This document shows positions 17,454 to 24,592 of a DNA stretch of 35,098 nt, in pieces (within the stretch, counting starts at the first letter, position 1; every line of letters starts with the position of its first letter). Source of the DNA: Myxococcales bacterium (GTDB lineage: Bacteria; Myxococcota_A; Bradymonadia; Bradymonadales; Bradymonadaceae); assembly GCA_007120035.1 (NCBI GenBank), contig SKON01000024.1:1-35098 (forward strand), read 5' to 3'. Position numbers and translations under genes: made by a program. Under the pieces are notes generated by a model. The model worked only from the letters and a program-made list of their open reading frames with translations, did not search any database and was not told where the DNA came from.

Positions 17454-18121
17454 TGAGCTTCCTCTTCCGCCTCGTAGGCCTGATACCAGTAGTAGACGCT
17501 GGCTACGTACTGGCGGGTCTGGGCGTAGGGGATCCCGTCGTGACGCCGAACTGCGACATCGCCGGCGTTGTAGGCAGCCAAGATCAGGTTGATATCGCCG
17601 TCGTAGCGATCGATCAAGATCCGAAGGAACTTGGCGCCCCCGAAGATGTTCTGACGGGAGTCAAAGGCGTCGGTGACGTTCAGGGACTCGGCGGTGCGGG
17701 GCATCAACTGCATCAGGCCCATGGCGCCGGCGTGGCTGACGGCGTCGGTCTGAAAGGCGCTCTCCACGCGGATCACGGCTTTGATGAAGCCGAAGGGCAC
17801 GTCGTAGGCCTCGGCGGCCTCGCGGATGATGTCGTCGTATTTCCGCTCTCGCTCGGAGAACGACAGGGTCGAGGTGCCCATGGTGGGCTGAATATCGGAG
17901 CTCCGCGGCCTTCGTGACGAAGAAGAGGACGAAGAGGATCGAGAGCTTCGGGAGGAGCCGCCTTCGATCACCTCGATGAGCCGGTACTCGGAGTGCTCCT
18001 CAGTGGTGATCAAGATCTCACCGTCGGGCGTCTCATAGGTGTAGAGCTGGGCAGAAGCCGTGGAGCAGAAGACCGTGAGAGCGACGATGGCGAGGACTGA
18101 GCTGAGGATGCGACCGTTCAT
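17450..18121 (-). CDS. Lytic transglycosylase with DUF4124 domain
   Basis: This 223-residue secreted protein has a signal peptide (hydrophobic run, cleavage after the ASA at 22-24). A short DUF4124-like segment (YTYETPDGEILITT, about 27-40) and a Ser/Arg linker with eight Ser in a row follow. The SLT domain (about 90-215) cleaves peptidoglycan to 1,6-anhydromuropeptides. The catalytic Glu is E120 in VIRVESAF, and GAMGLMQLMP and AAYNAG are the conserved substrate-groove motifs. I chose the ATG at 18121 over the in-frame ATG at 18157 because it directly precedes a normal signal peptide and because a candidate -10 box sits at 18160-18165. Its stop overlaps the pgsA start. Confidence 0.88.
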   Translation of the reverse strand: MNGRILSSVLAIVALTVFCSTASAQLYTYETPDGEILITTEEHSEYRLIEVIEGGSSRSSRSSSSSSSSRRPRSSDIQPTMGTSTLSFSERERKYDDIIREAAEAYDVPFGFIKAVIRVESAFQTDAVSHAGAMGLMQLMPRTAESLNVTDAFDSRQNIFGGAKFLRILIDRYDGDINLILAAYNAGDVAVRRHDGIPYAQTRQYVASVYYWYQAYEAEEEAQ

Positions 18122-18159
18122 AGAGCCACTGGGGCGAAGGGGGTGGGGAATCACCATCT

Positions 18160-18188
18160 ATTTAAGACGGAATCGGCGCCCACCGCAA
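18160..18188 (-). promoter_or_regulatory. Candidate promoter for the transglycosylase-pgsA operon
   Basis: On the minus strand TTGCGG (18188-18183) and TTAAAT (18165-18160) are separated by 17 bases. Transcription would start around 18153, which is compatible with the ATG at 18121 but not with the one at 18157. Confidence 0.33.
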
Positions 18189-18200
18189 GAAAAGCGGGCC

Positions 18201-18229
18201 TTGCCACTGCCAGACCACTTATGAATACT
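18201..18229 (+). promoter_or_regulatory. Candidate promoter for the glycosyltransferase-moaDE-moeA run
   Basis: TTGCCA (18201-18206, 5 of 6 consensus bases) and AATACT (18224-18229, 4 of 6) are spaced by exactly 17 bases, about 45 bases before the glycosyltransferase start. It lies within 13 bases of the divergent minus-strand candidate, so the two may influence each other. Confidence 0.42.
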
Positions 18230-18273
18230 CCACGGCGACGCGAAGTGTTCCCGAAGATGGTCGAGTAGGCGGG

Positions 18274-20583
18274 ATGAAGCAAGAAGAACAACGGGATGAG
18301 GGGCAGGGCAAGACCCCGCTGCGCCGATGGTGGGCGGAGCTGAAATGGGTGGAGGCGACCCGGGTGGATCTTCCTGTGAGCTGGGTGATGACCCTCTTCG
18401 TAGCTCTGGGAGCGACCCTGCTCTTTCTGCCCTTCCTGGGCAGCTTCGGGCTCTGGGATCCCTGGGAGACCCACTATGGCGAGGTGGCTCGCCAGATCAC
18501 GGAGCGACAGGACTGGATCAGCCTGTGGTGGGGGAGTCATTGGCAAGGGGCGGAGGGGCGCACCGAGGGGAGCTACTTCTTCTCCAAGCCGATCCTTTTG
18601 ATGTGGATGATGGCCCTGGGGATCGAGACCTTCGGGATCAACGAGTGGGCGATTCGAATCGGGGTGGCGCTCACGGGGATCTTGAGCGTCACCGTGGTCT
18701 ACGCGTTCGGGGCCAGCGTCTTTCACCGGCGGGCGGGGCTGATGATGGCCGGGGTGCTCGCCACCTCGCCATTCTGGGCGATGCTGAGCCGGCAATCCCA
18801 AACGGATATGCCCTTCGTGGGGACCATGACCGTGGGGATGTGCTTCTTCATGATGGGGGTCTTCGGCAAGGACCGGGAGGAGCGCGCCGGGCGTCTGGCC
18901 CAGCTCTTATGCGGGGGATGGATCCTGGCCCTGGCGGCGCCCCAGGTCTCGCTGCTCTTGATGGGGTTGTCTCGGTGGCGAGGCCCGGAGATTCCGATGA
19001 TCGAGGCCCTGGGGCCTCCGCAGGTGGTGGTGATCATCTGGGGAATCTTGTTGGGTGTGGCCGCCGTGATGGTGGCGGTGTCCCTCTTCTGGAGCCACCG
19101 GCGGCGGCGTCGGCTGGCCTGGGGTGGGTTGCTCCTGGTGTGGGTGCCGCTCTTGGTGGTGCTGATCGGGGCGGTGGCGACGAGCCCGGACCGCCTGGGC
19201 GCGTTGTCGGGGTGGTTTGTGTGGGGGCCGACCCAGGCGTCGATCTACGCGACCTGTCTGGGGCTTGCGCTCTACCTGGCCCTGGAGAAGCCCGAGATGA
19301 GCCGCCGCCGGCTCTTCCTGTTGACCTTCTACGCGTTCATCGCCCTGGCGACGATGGCCAAGGGCCTGCTGGGGTTCATGTTGCCCGGGGCAGTGCTCTT
19401 TCTCTACCTCCTGGTGACCCGGGAGTGGGCGCTCTTGAAGCGGGTGGAGCTCTTTCGGGGGACTCTGATCTTCATCGCCATCGCCTTTCCCTGGTACGCG
19501 GCGATGTTGATCCGGCACCACCCGGGGTTCTGGAATCGGTTCTTCGTCCACGACCATTTTCGTCGCCTCACCTCGGGGGTCCACGCCCTGACGTCGGGCT
19601 CCTTTGAGCACTTCATTCGGTGGTTGGGATACGGGCTCTTCCCCTGGGCGGCCTTGATCCCGGCGGCGGTGGCGCAGGTCTTCTCGGGGAAGAAGTGGCT
19701 GGGAGAGGACGACGAGGGGCGGGCCGGGCTCTTGCTGGTGCTGTGGATGTTGGTGGGCTTCACGCTCTTTTCGCTGTCGAGCACCACCTTCCATCACTAC
19801 ATCCTGCCCGTGGTGCCGGCTCTGGCGATGCTGATCGGGTTGCTGCTCTCCGAGCTGGTAGGCGAAGAGGACTCGGACGTGCCCTGGCCGCTCCTGGCGG
19901 TGGGGGCCGGGATCGTAGCAGTGATCGCCTTGGATATCGTCTGGGATCCGCAGAACCTGAAGAACCTCTTCACCTATCGCTATGACCGCCGATGGGACCA
20001 CGAGGCCTGGGACCCGGGGTTCCAGTTCCTCGTGACCGCCGCAGCGGTGCCCATGGTGATCGGCGCTGTGGGCCTGCTGGCCGCCCGCCAGCGGCGGATC
20101 CGAATGTGGAGCATGGGGCTGCTCTTCACAGGAGCCGTGGCGCTCACGGCGTTCAACCTCTGGGTCTACATGCCGGGCATCAGCTCGACGATGAGCCAGA
20201 AGGGGATCTGGGACCGCTACTACGAGCTCTGCGAACCCATGGAGTCCCCGCCCGGGGCGGATCCCCGAAAGACCTTCTGCGAGGAGCCGGCCATCGCCTT
20301 CAAGCTGAACTGGCGGGGAGAGACGTACTACACGGCCAATGAGGTGATCCCCGTGCGGTCCGACGAGGACTGGGAGAAGTTCCTCGACGAGGTGGGCGAC
20401 GGGACGTTCTTCGGGATCATGCAGCACAGCCGGTATCATGGAGAGTTTCAGCGGAAGCTCCCGGACCGGTTCCGGGGACAGGCCTGTCTGGTCCACGATG
20501 AGAACCTGAAGTTCATCCTGGCCCGGGTTCCCTGCGACGAGGACTACCCGGGGAGGGCAGGAGACGACGAAGAAGATGAGTGA
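18274..20583 (+). CDS. ArnT/PMT-like integral membrane glycosyltransferase
   Basis: This 769-residue polytopic protein is of the GT39/GT83 class (GT-C fold), which transfers sugars from polyprenyl phosphate donors to lipid A, proteins or other acceptors on the periplasmic side. After about 35 cytoplasmic residues comes the first membrane helix and then the first periplasmic loop with WDPWETHYGEVARQI. D62, E65 and E70 lie in the position of the catalytic acidic motif of this class. At least ten further hydrophobic helices follow, with a C-terminal soluble domain of about 150 residues. The acceptor is not predictable. Downstream moaD starts 6 bases after the stop, although the two functions have no obvious link. 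Prolonged reading from upstream is unlikely because a promoter candidate lies just before the start. Confidence 0.85.
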   Translation: MKQEEQRDEGQGKTPLRRWWAELKWVEATRVDLPVSWVMTLFVALGATLLFLPFLGSFGLWDPWETHYGEVARQITERQDWISLWWGSHWQGAEGRTEGSYFFSKPILLMWMMALGIETFGINEWAIRIGVALTGILSVTVVYAFGASVFHRRAGLMMAGVLATSPFWAMLSRQSQTDMPFVGTMTVGMCFFMMGVFGKDREERAGRLAQLLCGGWILALAAPQVSLLLMGLSRWRGPEIPMIEALGPPQVVVIIWGILLGVAAVMVAVSLFWSHRRRRRLAWGGLLLVWVPLLVVLIGAVATSPDRLGALSGWFVWGPTQASIYATCLGLALYLALEKPEMSRRRLFLLTFYAFIALATMAKGLLGFMLPGAVLFLYLLVTREWALLKRVELFRGTLIFIAIAFPWYAAMLIRHHPGFWNRFFVHDHFRRLTSGVHALTSGSFEHFIRWLGYGLFPWAALIPAAVAQVFSGKKWLGEDDEGRAGLLLVLWMLVGFTLFSLSSTTFHHYILPVVPALAMLIGLLLSELVGEEDSDVPWPLLAVGAGIVAVIALDIVWDPQNLKNLFTYRYDRRWDHEAWDPGFQFLVTAAAVPMVIGAVGLLAARQRRIRMWSMGLLFTGAVALTAFNLWVYMPGISSTMSQKGIWDRYYELCEPMESPPGADPRKTFCEEPAIAFKLNWRGETYYTANEVIPVRSDEDWEKFLDEVGDGTFFGIMQHSRYHGEFQRKLPDRFRGQACLVHDENLKFILARVPCDEDYPGRAGDDEEDE

Positions 20584-20589
20584 GAGGCG

Positions 20590-20838
20590 ATGAAGGTGGA
20601 GGTTTTGTTTTTCGGGGTGCTCCGAAAGCGGGCCGGAGAAGCTCGCCGCCCTGTGGTGCTCGATGAGGTGCCGGCGACAGCAGGAGAGCTTCGAGCGGCA
20701 TTGTCCAAGGCGCTGCCGGAGCTGGGCGATCTTGGCTCTGTGGCGATCGCCATCGGTGATGAGCTTCTCGGGGACAGCGATCGGCTTTCCGACACTGTGG
20801 CAGAGGTAGCTCTCTTGCCCCCGGTCAGTGGAGGTTAA
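20590..20838 (+). CDS. moaD: Molybdopterin synthase sulfur carrier subunit MoaD
   Basis: This 82-residue ubiquitin-fold protein ends in Gly-Gly (residues 81-82, PPVSGG). The C-terminus is adenylated by MoeB and thiocarboxylated, then gives sulfur to precursor Z within the MoaD-MoaE complex. Length and ending are standard. It starts 6 bases after the glycosyltransferase stop and ends 2 bases before the moaE GTG, so the two subunits are made together. moeB is not in the window. Confidence 0.93.
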   Translation: MKVEVLFFGVLRKRAGEARRPVVLDEVPATAGELRAALSKALPELGDLGSVAIAIGDELLGDSDRLSDTVAEVALLPPVSGG

Positions 20839-20840
20839 CC

Positions 20841-21266
20841 GTGGATGTCTCACCCTGGATCTCAAGTGAACCCCTGAGCCTGGACGCTCTCCTCGCCGAG
20901 ACCGCCGACATCAGGGCCGGTGGCCTGGTGATCTTTGGGGGGATGCTCCGGGATCAGAACCAGGGGGAGGCCGTGGAGCGGATGCGGTATGAGGCCCATG
21001 GGCCCATCGCCGCCAGGGTGTTGAAGACCATCGAGGAGGAGGCGCTGGAGCGGTTCGACGTGTTGCGGTGTCGGATCCAGCACCGCGAGGGGTTCGTGGA
21101 GCTCGGGGAGCCCAGCGTGTGGATCGTGGTCCGGGCCAAACACAGGGCCGACGCCTTCGAGGCTGCCCGCTATGCCATCGACGAGCTGAAGGTGCGGGCG
21201 CCGATCTGGAAAGAAGAGTTCTATACGGACGGGACGAGCCGGTTTCTCGACGGGACGCCCCTGTAG
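20841..21266 (+). CDS. moaE: Molybdopterin synthase catalytic subunit MoaE
   Basis: This 141-residue protein is the large subunit of molybdopterin synthase, which converts cyclic pyranopterin monophosphate to molybdopterin with MoaD thiocarboxylate. The family block GGLVIFGGMLRDQNQGEAV matches the usual FxGxxR region, with YEAH following. The ending block KVRAPIWKEEFY has the conserved Lys and the P-I-W-K-x-E motif of the active site. The start is GTG at 20841, behind GGAGG at 20829-20834; the family length supports it. moeA follows after a 29-base gap. Confidence 0.93.
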   Translation: MDVSPWISSEPLSLDALLAETADIRAGGLVIFGGMLRDQNQGEAVERMRYEAHGPIAARVLKTIEEEALERFDVLRCRIQHREGFVELGEPSVWIVVRAKHRADAFEAARYAIDELKVRAPIWKEEFYTDGTSRFLDGTPL

Positions 21267-21295
21267 ACCAGTCTGAGAGAGACAAAAGGGAAGAG

Positions 21296-22516
21296 ATGAT
21301 CACCCCCGAAGAGGCGCTGGAGAAGATCCTGGAACACCTGGGACCCTTGCCGTCGGAGCGGGTCTCCTGCGCGGAGACCCTGGGCATGGTGTTGGCGGGC
21401 GAAGTGCGGGCCCGTCGAGCGTCTCCGGGGGCAGATAACTCGGCGATGGATGGATACGCGGTGGTGGCCTCCGACACGGCGGGGGCCTCTGAAGAGTCGC
21501 CTCGGACGTTGCCGCTGGTGGGGGCGTCCGTGGCGGGAGAGCCCTTCGATGGCGAGCTTCAGGCAGGGCAGGTGGCGCGGATCACCACGGGGGCGATCGT
21601 GCCCCCGGGGGCGACGGCCGTGGTGCCCCAGGAGCTCGTGGAGGCCCGGGACGGGGAGGTGGTCCTGACGGCGCCCGTGAAGGAAGGGGCGAATATCCGT
21701 CGACGTGGTGAGGAGTATGGCGAAGGCGAGGTGATCCTGCCGGCGGGGACGCCGGTCCGGCCCGCCGGTGTGGCGCTGATGGTCGGCGCTGGCGTCAGCG
21801 AGGTCGAGGTGGTCCGAGTTCCCACTGTGGAGGTGGTCGTCACCGGCGATGAGTTGGTGACCCCCGAGGAGGCCGCTGATAACCCGACGTCCCCGGTGGA
21901 CTCCAACGGGCCGCTGCTGCGGGCCTGTCTCGACGAGGCGCGGGTACCGCGGGTCCAGGTGGGGCGGTGCGGAGACGATCCGGAGGCCCTCGCAGAGAAG
22001 CTCCGACGAGGTCTCGAGCGGGCCGACGTGGTCATCACCACCGGCGGAGCTTCGGTGGGGCCCCTGGACGTGGTGGCCAGGGCCTGGGAGCTCGCCGGCG
22101 TGGAGACCGTGTTTTGGAAGGTAGCGATCAAGCCCGGGAAGCCGCTTCGTTTCGGGGTGGCCCGCCGCGGTGACAGGGTGATACCGGTCTTCGGGCTGCC
22201 CGGGAATCCCCTGGCCGTGCTGACCGGCTTTCAGCGCTTCGTGAGGCCCGCCATCGAGCTCTTGCGCGGTGGCGCTCCCCGTCGAGAGACGGCGCGGCTC
22301 CCGCTGGCCACTCCACGTCGGGTGAAGTGGCGGGCCGAGGTGGTCTACGGGGCCATCGAAGGCGGTCGGTTCGTGCCTGCGAGCCATCAGGGCAGCGGGA
22401 TGATGCGGGGAGCCGCGGTGAGCCCGGCGTCGGCGCTCTTGCCTGGGGAGAGCCGAGAGATCGGGGCGGGGGAGCTCGTGGAGGTGACCGGGAGTCCCGA
22501 GGGTTCAGGGAGCTGA
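21296..22516 (+). CDS. moeA: Molybdopterin molybdenumtransferase MoeA
   Basis: This 406-residue enzyme inserts molybdate into adenylated molybdopterin. Motifs in order are DNSAMDGYAV in the N-terminal domain, TTGAIVPPGATAVVPQE, VEVVVTGDELV, TTGGASVGPLDVV (the molybdopterin-binding MoCF domain) and FGLPGNPLAVLTGF. The C-terminal beta domain follows. The open frame extends upstream over moaE, but the ATG at 21296 behind aaaagggaag and the MITPEEAL opening give the normal family length. Its last 12 bases overlap the end of mobA on the other strand. Confidence 0.95.
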   Translation: MITPEEALEKILEHLGPLPSERVSCAETLGMVLAGEVRARRASPGADNSAMDGYAVVASDTAGASEESPRTLPLVGASVAGEPFDGELQAGQVARITTGAIVPPGATAVVPQELVEARDGEVVLTAPVKEGANIRRRGEEYGEGEVILPAGTPVRPAGVALMVGAGVSEVEVVRVPTVEVVVTGDELVTPEEAADNPTSPVDSNGPLLRACLDEARVPRVQVGRCGDDPEALAEKLRRGLERADVVITTGGASVGPLDVVARAWELAGVETVFWKVAIKPGKPLRFGVARRGDRVIPVFGLPGNPLAVLTGFQRFVRPAIELLRGGAPRRETARLPLATPRRVKWRAEVVYGAIEGGRFVPASHQGSGMMRGAAVSPASALLPGESREIGAGELVEVTGSPEGSGS

Positions 22517-23095
22517 GAGGCGCCTGAGCTCGTCGGGGGTGTCGAAGTCCCGCAGGCCCAGGGGGTCGAGGCCGTGACGACGGAGGTCGTCTTCGGTGAG
22601 GACTTCGTGGGGCAACTCTTGGAGCATGGGGTGGAGCGCCCGTCGGCCGGCCTCCATATGGGCCCGGAAGGTCTCGACGGAGGCCGCGGAGTAGAATCCG
22701 GGGATCGCCGAGGGCTGGCCGTCGTTTTCGGAGAGCCTCGCCAGGAGGGGCTTCGAGGTGTCCGCCGTCAGGGGCGCGCCCAGGAGGCGCAGGTGGTCCA
22801 CGGTGAGGCGAGGAAGGTCGCAGGGGATGAGGAGGAGGTCTGCTCCCTGAAAGTGCTCAAAGGCCACCACCGCGGCCTGGAGCGGGCCGGCGCCGGGCTC
22901 GCGGTCGGGGAGCACTGGAGCGCTCAGGTCGGCATGGTCGCCGCCGATCACGGCGACCCGAGGGGTCAGGGCGCTGGCGATGCCCAGGGTCCGATCGAGG
23001 AGGGGCTCACCGTCGATGACCACCGCTGCTTTGTCGGTGCCGAAGCGCCGGGAGGCGCCCCCGGCGAGGATGGCGACCGCGAGGGGCGTGGTCAT
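22505..23095 (-). CDS. mobA: Molybdenum cofactor guanylyltransferase MobA
   Basis: This 196-residue nucleotidyltransferase attaches GMP to molybdenum cofactor to give the bis-MGD form used by DMSO-reductase-type enzymes. The nucleotide-binding motif LAGGASRRFGTDK is at 10-22, and the Asp in LLIPCDLPRL is a metal-binding residue of the family. It is coupled to the moaC-moaB fusion by an ATGA overlap (its ATG at 23095, upstream stop at 23092). Presence of mobA implies that this organism has bis-MGD enzymes. A generic MobA-like NTP transferase is the main alternative, but the location favours MobA. Confidence 0.9.
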   Translation of the reverse strand: MTTPLAVAILAGGASRRFGTDKAAVVIDGEPLLDRTLGIASALTPRVAVIGGDHADLSAPVLPDREPGAGPLQAAVVAFEHFQGADLLLIPCDLPRLTVDHLRLLGAPLTADTSKPLLARLSENDGQPSAIPGFYSAASVETFRAHMEAGRRALHPMLQELPHEVLTEDDLRRHGLDPLGLRDFDTPDELRRLSAP

Positions 23096-24003
23096 GCCGG
23101 GGGAGTCCAGCGCAGGGACCGAAAGACGTGGAGCACCGGGGGGAAGAGGGCGTCGTAGGTCTCGGCGGCCCCGCCGGTGCTGCCCGGGAAGGCGAGGATC
23201 AGGGCCCCCTGGAAGACGCCGGCGATCCCTCGAGAGAGCATGGCGTGGCGGGTTCGGGATTGCCCGTAGGCTCGGGCGGTCTCCATCAGGCCCGGGATCT
23301 CGCGCTCCAAGAGGGGCTCCAGGGCCTCGATGGTTCGGTCCGTGGAGGTCAACCCCGTGCCGCCCGCGGTGATGACCAGCTCGACACCGCCTTCCACCAA
23401 GCCTGTGACCAGGGAGCGCAGGGCGTCGGGATCGTCGGGGAGCACTTCAGAGGTGGTCAGCTCCACAGAGGGTTCGGCCTGGAGCCTCTCCCGCAGGAGC
23501 CTGCCGGCTCGATCCTCCTTGTGGCCGCCGTGGACGGCGTCGGAGACGACCACGACGGCGGCCTTCACGGGGGGATCCAGGGTGGTCCGCCAGTCGCTCT
23601 TGCCGCCGGACTTCTCCACCAGGCGGACGTGCTCGAGGTGCACGTCCTTTTCGTGGGGCTTCATCATGTCGTAGAGGTTCAGGGCGGCCAGGGAGGCCCC
23701 GGTCATCGCCTCGAGCTCCATTCCAGTGGGCTCGATCCCTCGGGCGGTCACCCGGATCACCACGGCGTCATCGTTGACGTCGATGGTCACGTCGATCCCG
23801 GTGACGGCGATGGGGTGACAGTAGGGCAGAAGATCCCAGGTGCGCTTCACCCCCATCAGGGCGGTCAGGCGGGAGGCCTCGAGGGGATCGCCTTTGTCGA
23901 CGAGGCCTTCTCGAATCCGGGCGATCCCTGAAGGGGGCATCACGACGCGAGCCTCGGCGGTGGACTCTCGAAGGGTAGGGGGCTTGGCGGTGATGTCGCG
24001 CAT
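23092..24003 (-). CDS. moaC: Bifunctional cyclic pyranopterin monophosphate synthase / MoaB-type protein (MoaC-MoaB fusion)
   Basis: This 303-residue two-domain protein carries MoaC in residues 1-150 and a MoaB/Mog domain in about 155-303. The MoaC part has RLTALMGVKRTWDLLPYCHPI, the His-Pro-containing active-site block, and GMELEAMTGASLAALNLYDMMK. MoaC converts the MoaA product to precursor Z. The MoaB part has VITAGGTGLTSTDRTIEAL and the AGVFQGALILAFPGSTGGA region, typical of molybdopterin adenylyltransferases. Fusions of MoaC with MoaB are known in other bacteria. The start ATG at 24003 is in the normal position. The partner moaA was not seen in the window. A weak -35-like TTGACG lies at 24079-24074, but no good -10 follows. 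Confidence 0.92.
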   Translation of the reverse strand: MRDITAKPPTLRESTAEARVVMPPSGIARIREGLVDKGDPLEASRLTALMGVKRTWDLLPYCHPIAVTGIDVTIDVNDDAVVIRVTARGIEPTGMELEAMTGASLAALNLYDMMKPHEKDVHLEHVRLVEKSGGKSDWRTTLDPPVKAAVVVVSDAVHGGHKEDRAGRLLRERLQAEPSVELTTSEVLPDDPDALRSLVTGLVEGGVELVITAGGTGLTSTDRTIEALEPLLEREIPGLMETARAYGQSRTRHAMLSRGIAGVFQGALILAFPGSTGGAAETYDALFPPVLHVFRSLRWTPPA

Positions 24004-24104
24004 CGGAGACCTTGGATGGAGGGCGCGGACGGGGGAGAACCTGTGGTTCGTCGTTACTCCGGGGCGGTGGGGGCGTCAACTCCCGGTGAATCAATTGGGG
24101 GGGA

Positions 24105-24497
24105 GTGTGATTCACTGCGATCGGTTGGCCGCAGACCGCAGCGGGCCTTGGCCCGCGAGGACCCTCGGGCGTAGCCCGACTCGGCTCAGCCTCGTGGCCT
24201 TGGCCCGAGGGGAGGTTCCGCGCCGCCCTCTAATTCCATTACAATAATCGGCCCTCCTCGGTGGCTCGTCCTCCAGCGATCCCAGGAAGCGAACTTGGCG
24301 CCACTTCCGGGCACGCCAATCGGTCCTCCTCGGCGGTTCGTCCTCCAGCGCCCCCAGGAGGCGAACCTGGCACCTCTCCTCGGGCCAAGGCCGCGAGGCT
24401 GGGCGAGTCGGGCCTGAAACAGCGGCCCGAAGGTCCTCGCGGGCCAAGGCCCGCTGCGGAGTGGCGACTTTCCTACCGACGGAGACCGATCACACCC
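24105..24497. repeat. Nested inverted-repeat element of about 390 bp
   Basis: The gap 24004-24592 holds this element. Its left arm (24136-24217) and right arm (24372-24459) are long inverted repeats: the outer 28 bases are identical and the next 40 are nearly so, separated by a small insertion. At the tips are GTGTGAT (24105-24111) and ATCACAC (24489-24495), with GATCGGT and ACCGATC beside them. The centre carries two direct repeats of about 56 bases at a spacing of 72. The right end lies 95 bases upstream of gltA. No ORF inside is convincing. It resembles a miniature inverted-repeat element or a structured RNA; either is inference. Confidence 0.75.
24246..24374. repeat. Two tandem direct repeats inside the nested element
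   Basis: Copy 1 (24246-24303) and copy 2 (24318-24374) share the pattern aatcgg, cctcctcgg, ggctcgtcctccagcg, then a cccagga and gcgaac block. They differ at only a few positions. Each contains a short CCAGG/CCTGG palindrome, so each could fold as a hairpin. Confidence 0.75.
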
Positions 24498-24527
24498 AAA
24501 TGGGGGAAGGCACTTCCCAAGGTCCGG

Positions 24528-24556
24528 CTTTCCTGCTACTCTCGCCGCGCTTTATA
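24528..24556 (+). promoter_or_regulatory. Possible gltA promoter
   Basis: CTTTCC (24528-24533) and TTTATA (24551-24556) are separated by 17 bases, about 37 bases before the gltA ATG. The -35 box is poor, so this is tentative. Confidence 0.25.
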
Positions 24557-24592
24557 AAGGCACTTTCTGACGTCAGCAAACGGAGATATGGA

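Noticed and set aside
18065-18121. Lipoprotein signal for the transglycosylase
   Set aside because: The only Cys in the hydrophobic run (C19) is preceded by TVF, which does not match a lipobox; an ordinary signal cleavage site fits better.
18907-20865. Minus-strand ORF of 652 codons antisense to the glycosyltransferase
   Set aside because: His/Arg/Pro-rich shadow of the membrane protein gene; no start signal or motif.
24246-24374. tRNA-like or CRISPR-like repeats
   Set aside because: Only two copies, no equal spacers, and no cloverleaf or CCA-end; they belong to the nested element.
24112-24447. Minus-strand ORF with two internal repeats in the nested element
   Set aside because: The repeat in the protein is only the direct DNA repeat translated; composition is Arg-rich with no start signal.
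24461-24592. Upstream extension of citrate synthase
   Set aside because: It reads through the end of the palindromic element and has no family similarity; the ATG at 24593 has a good ribosome site.
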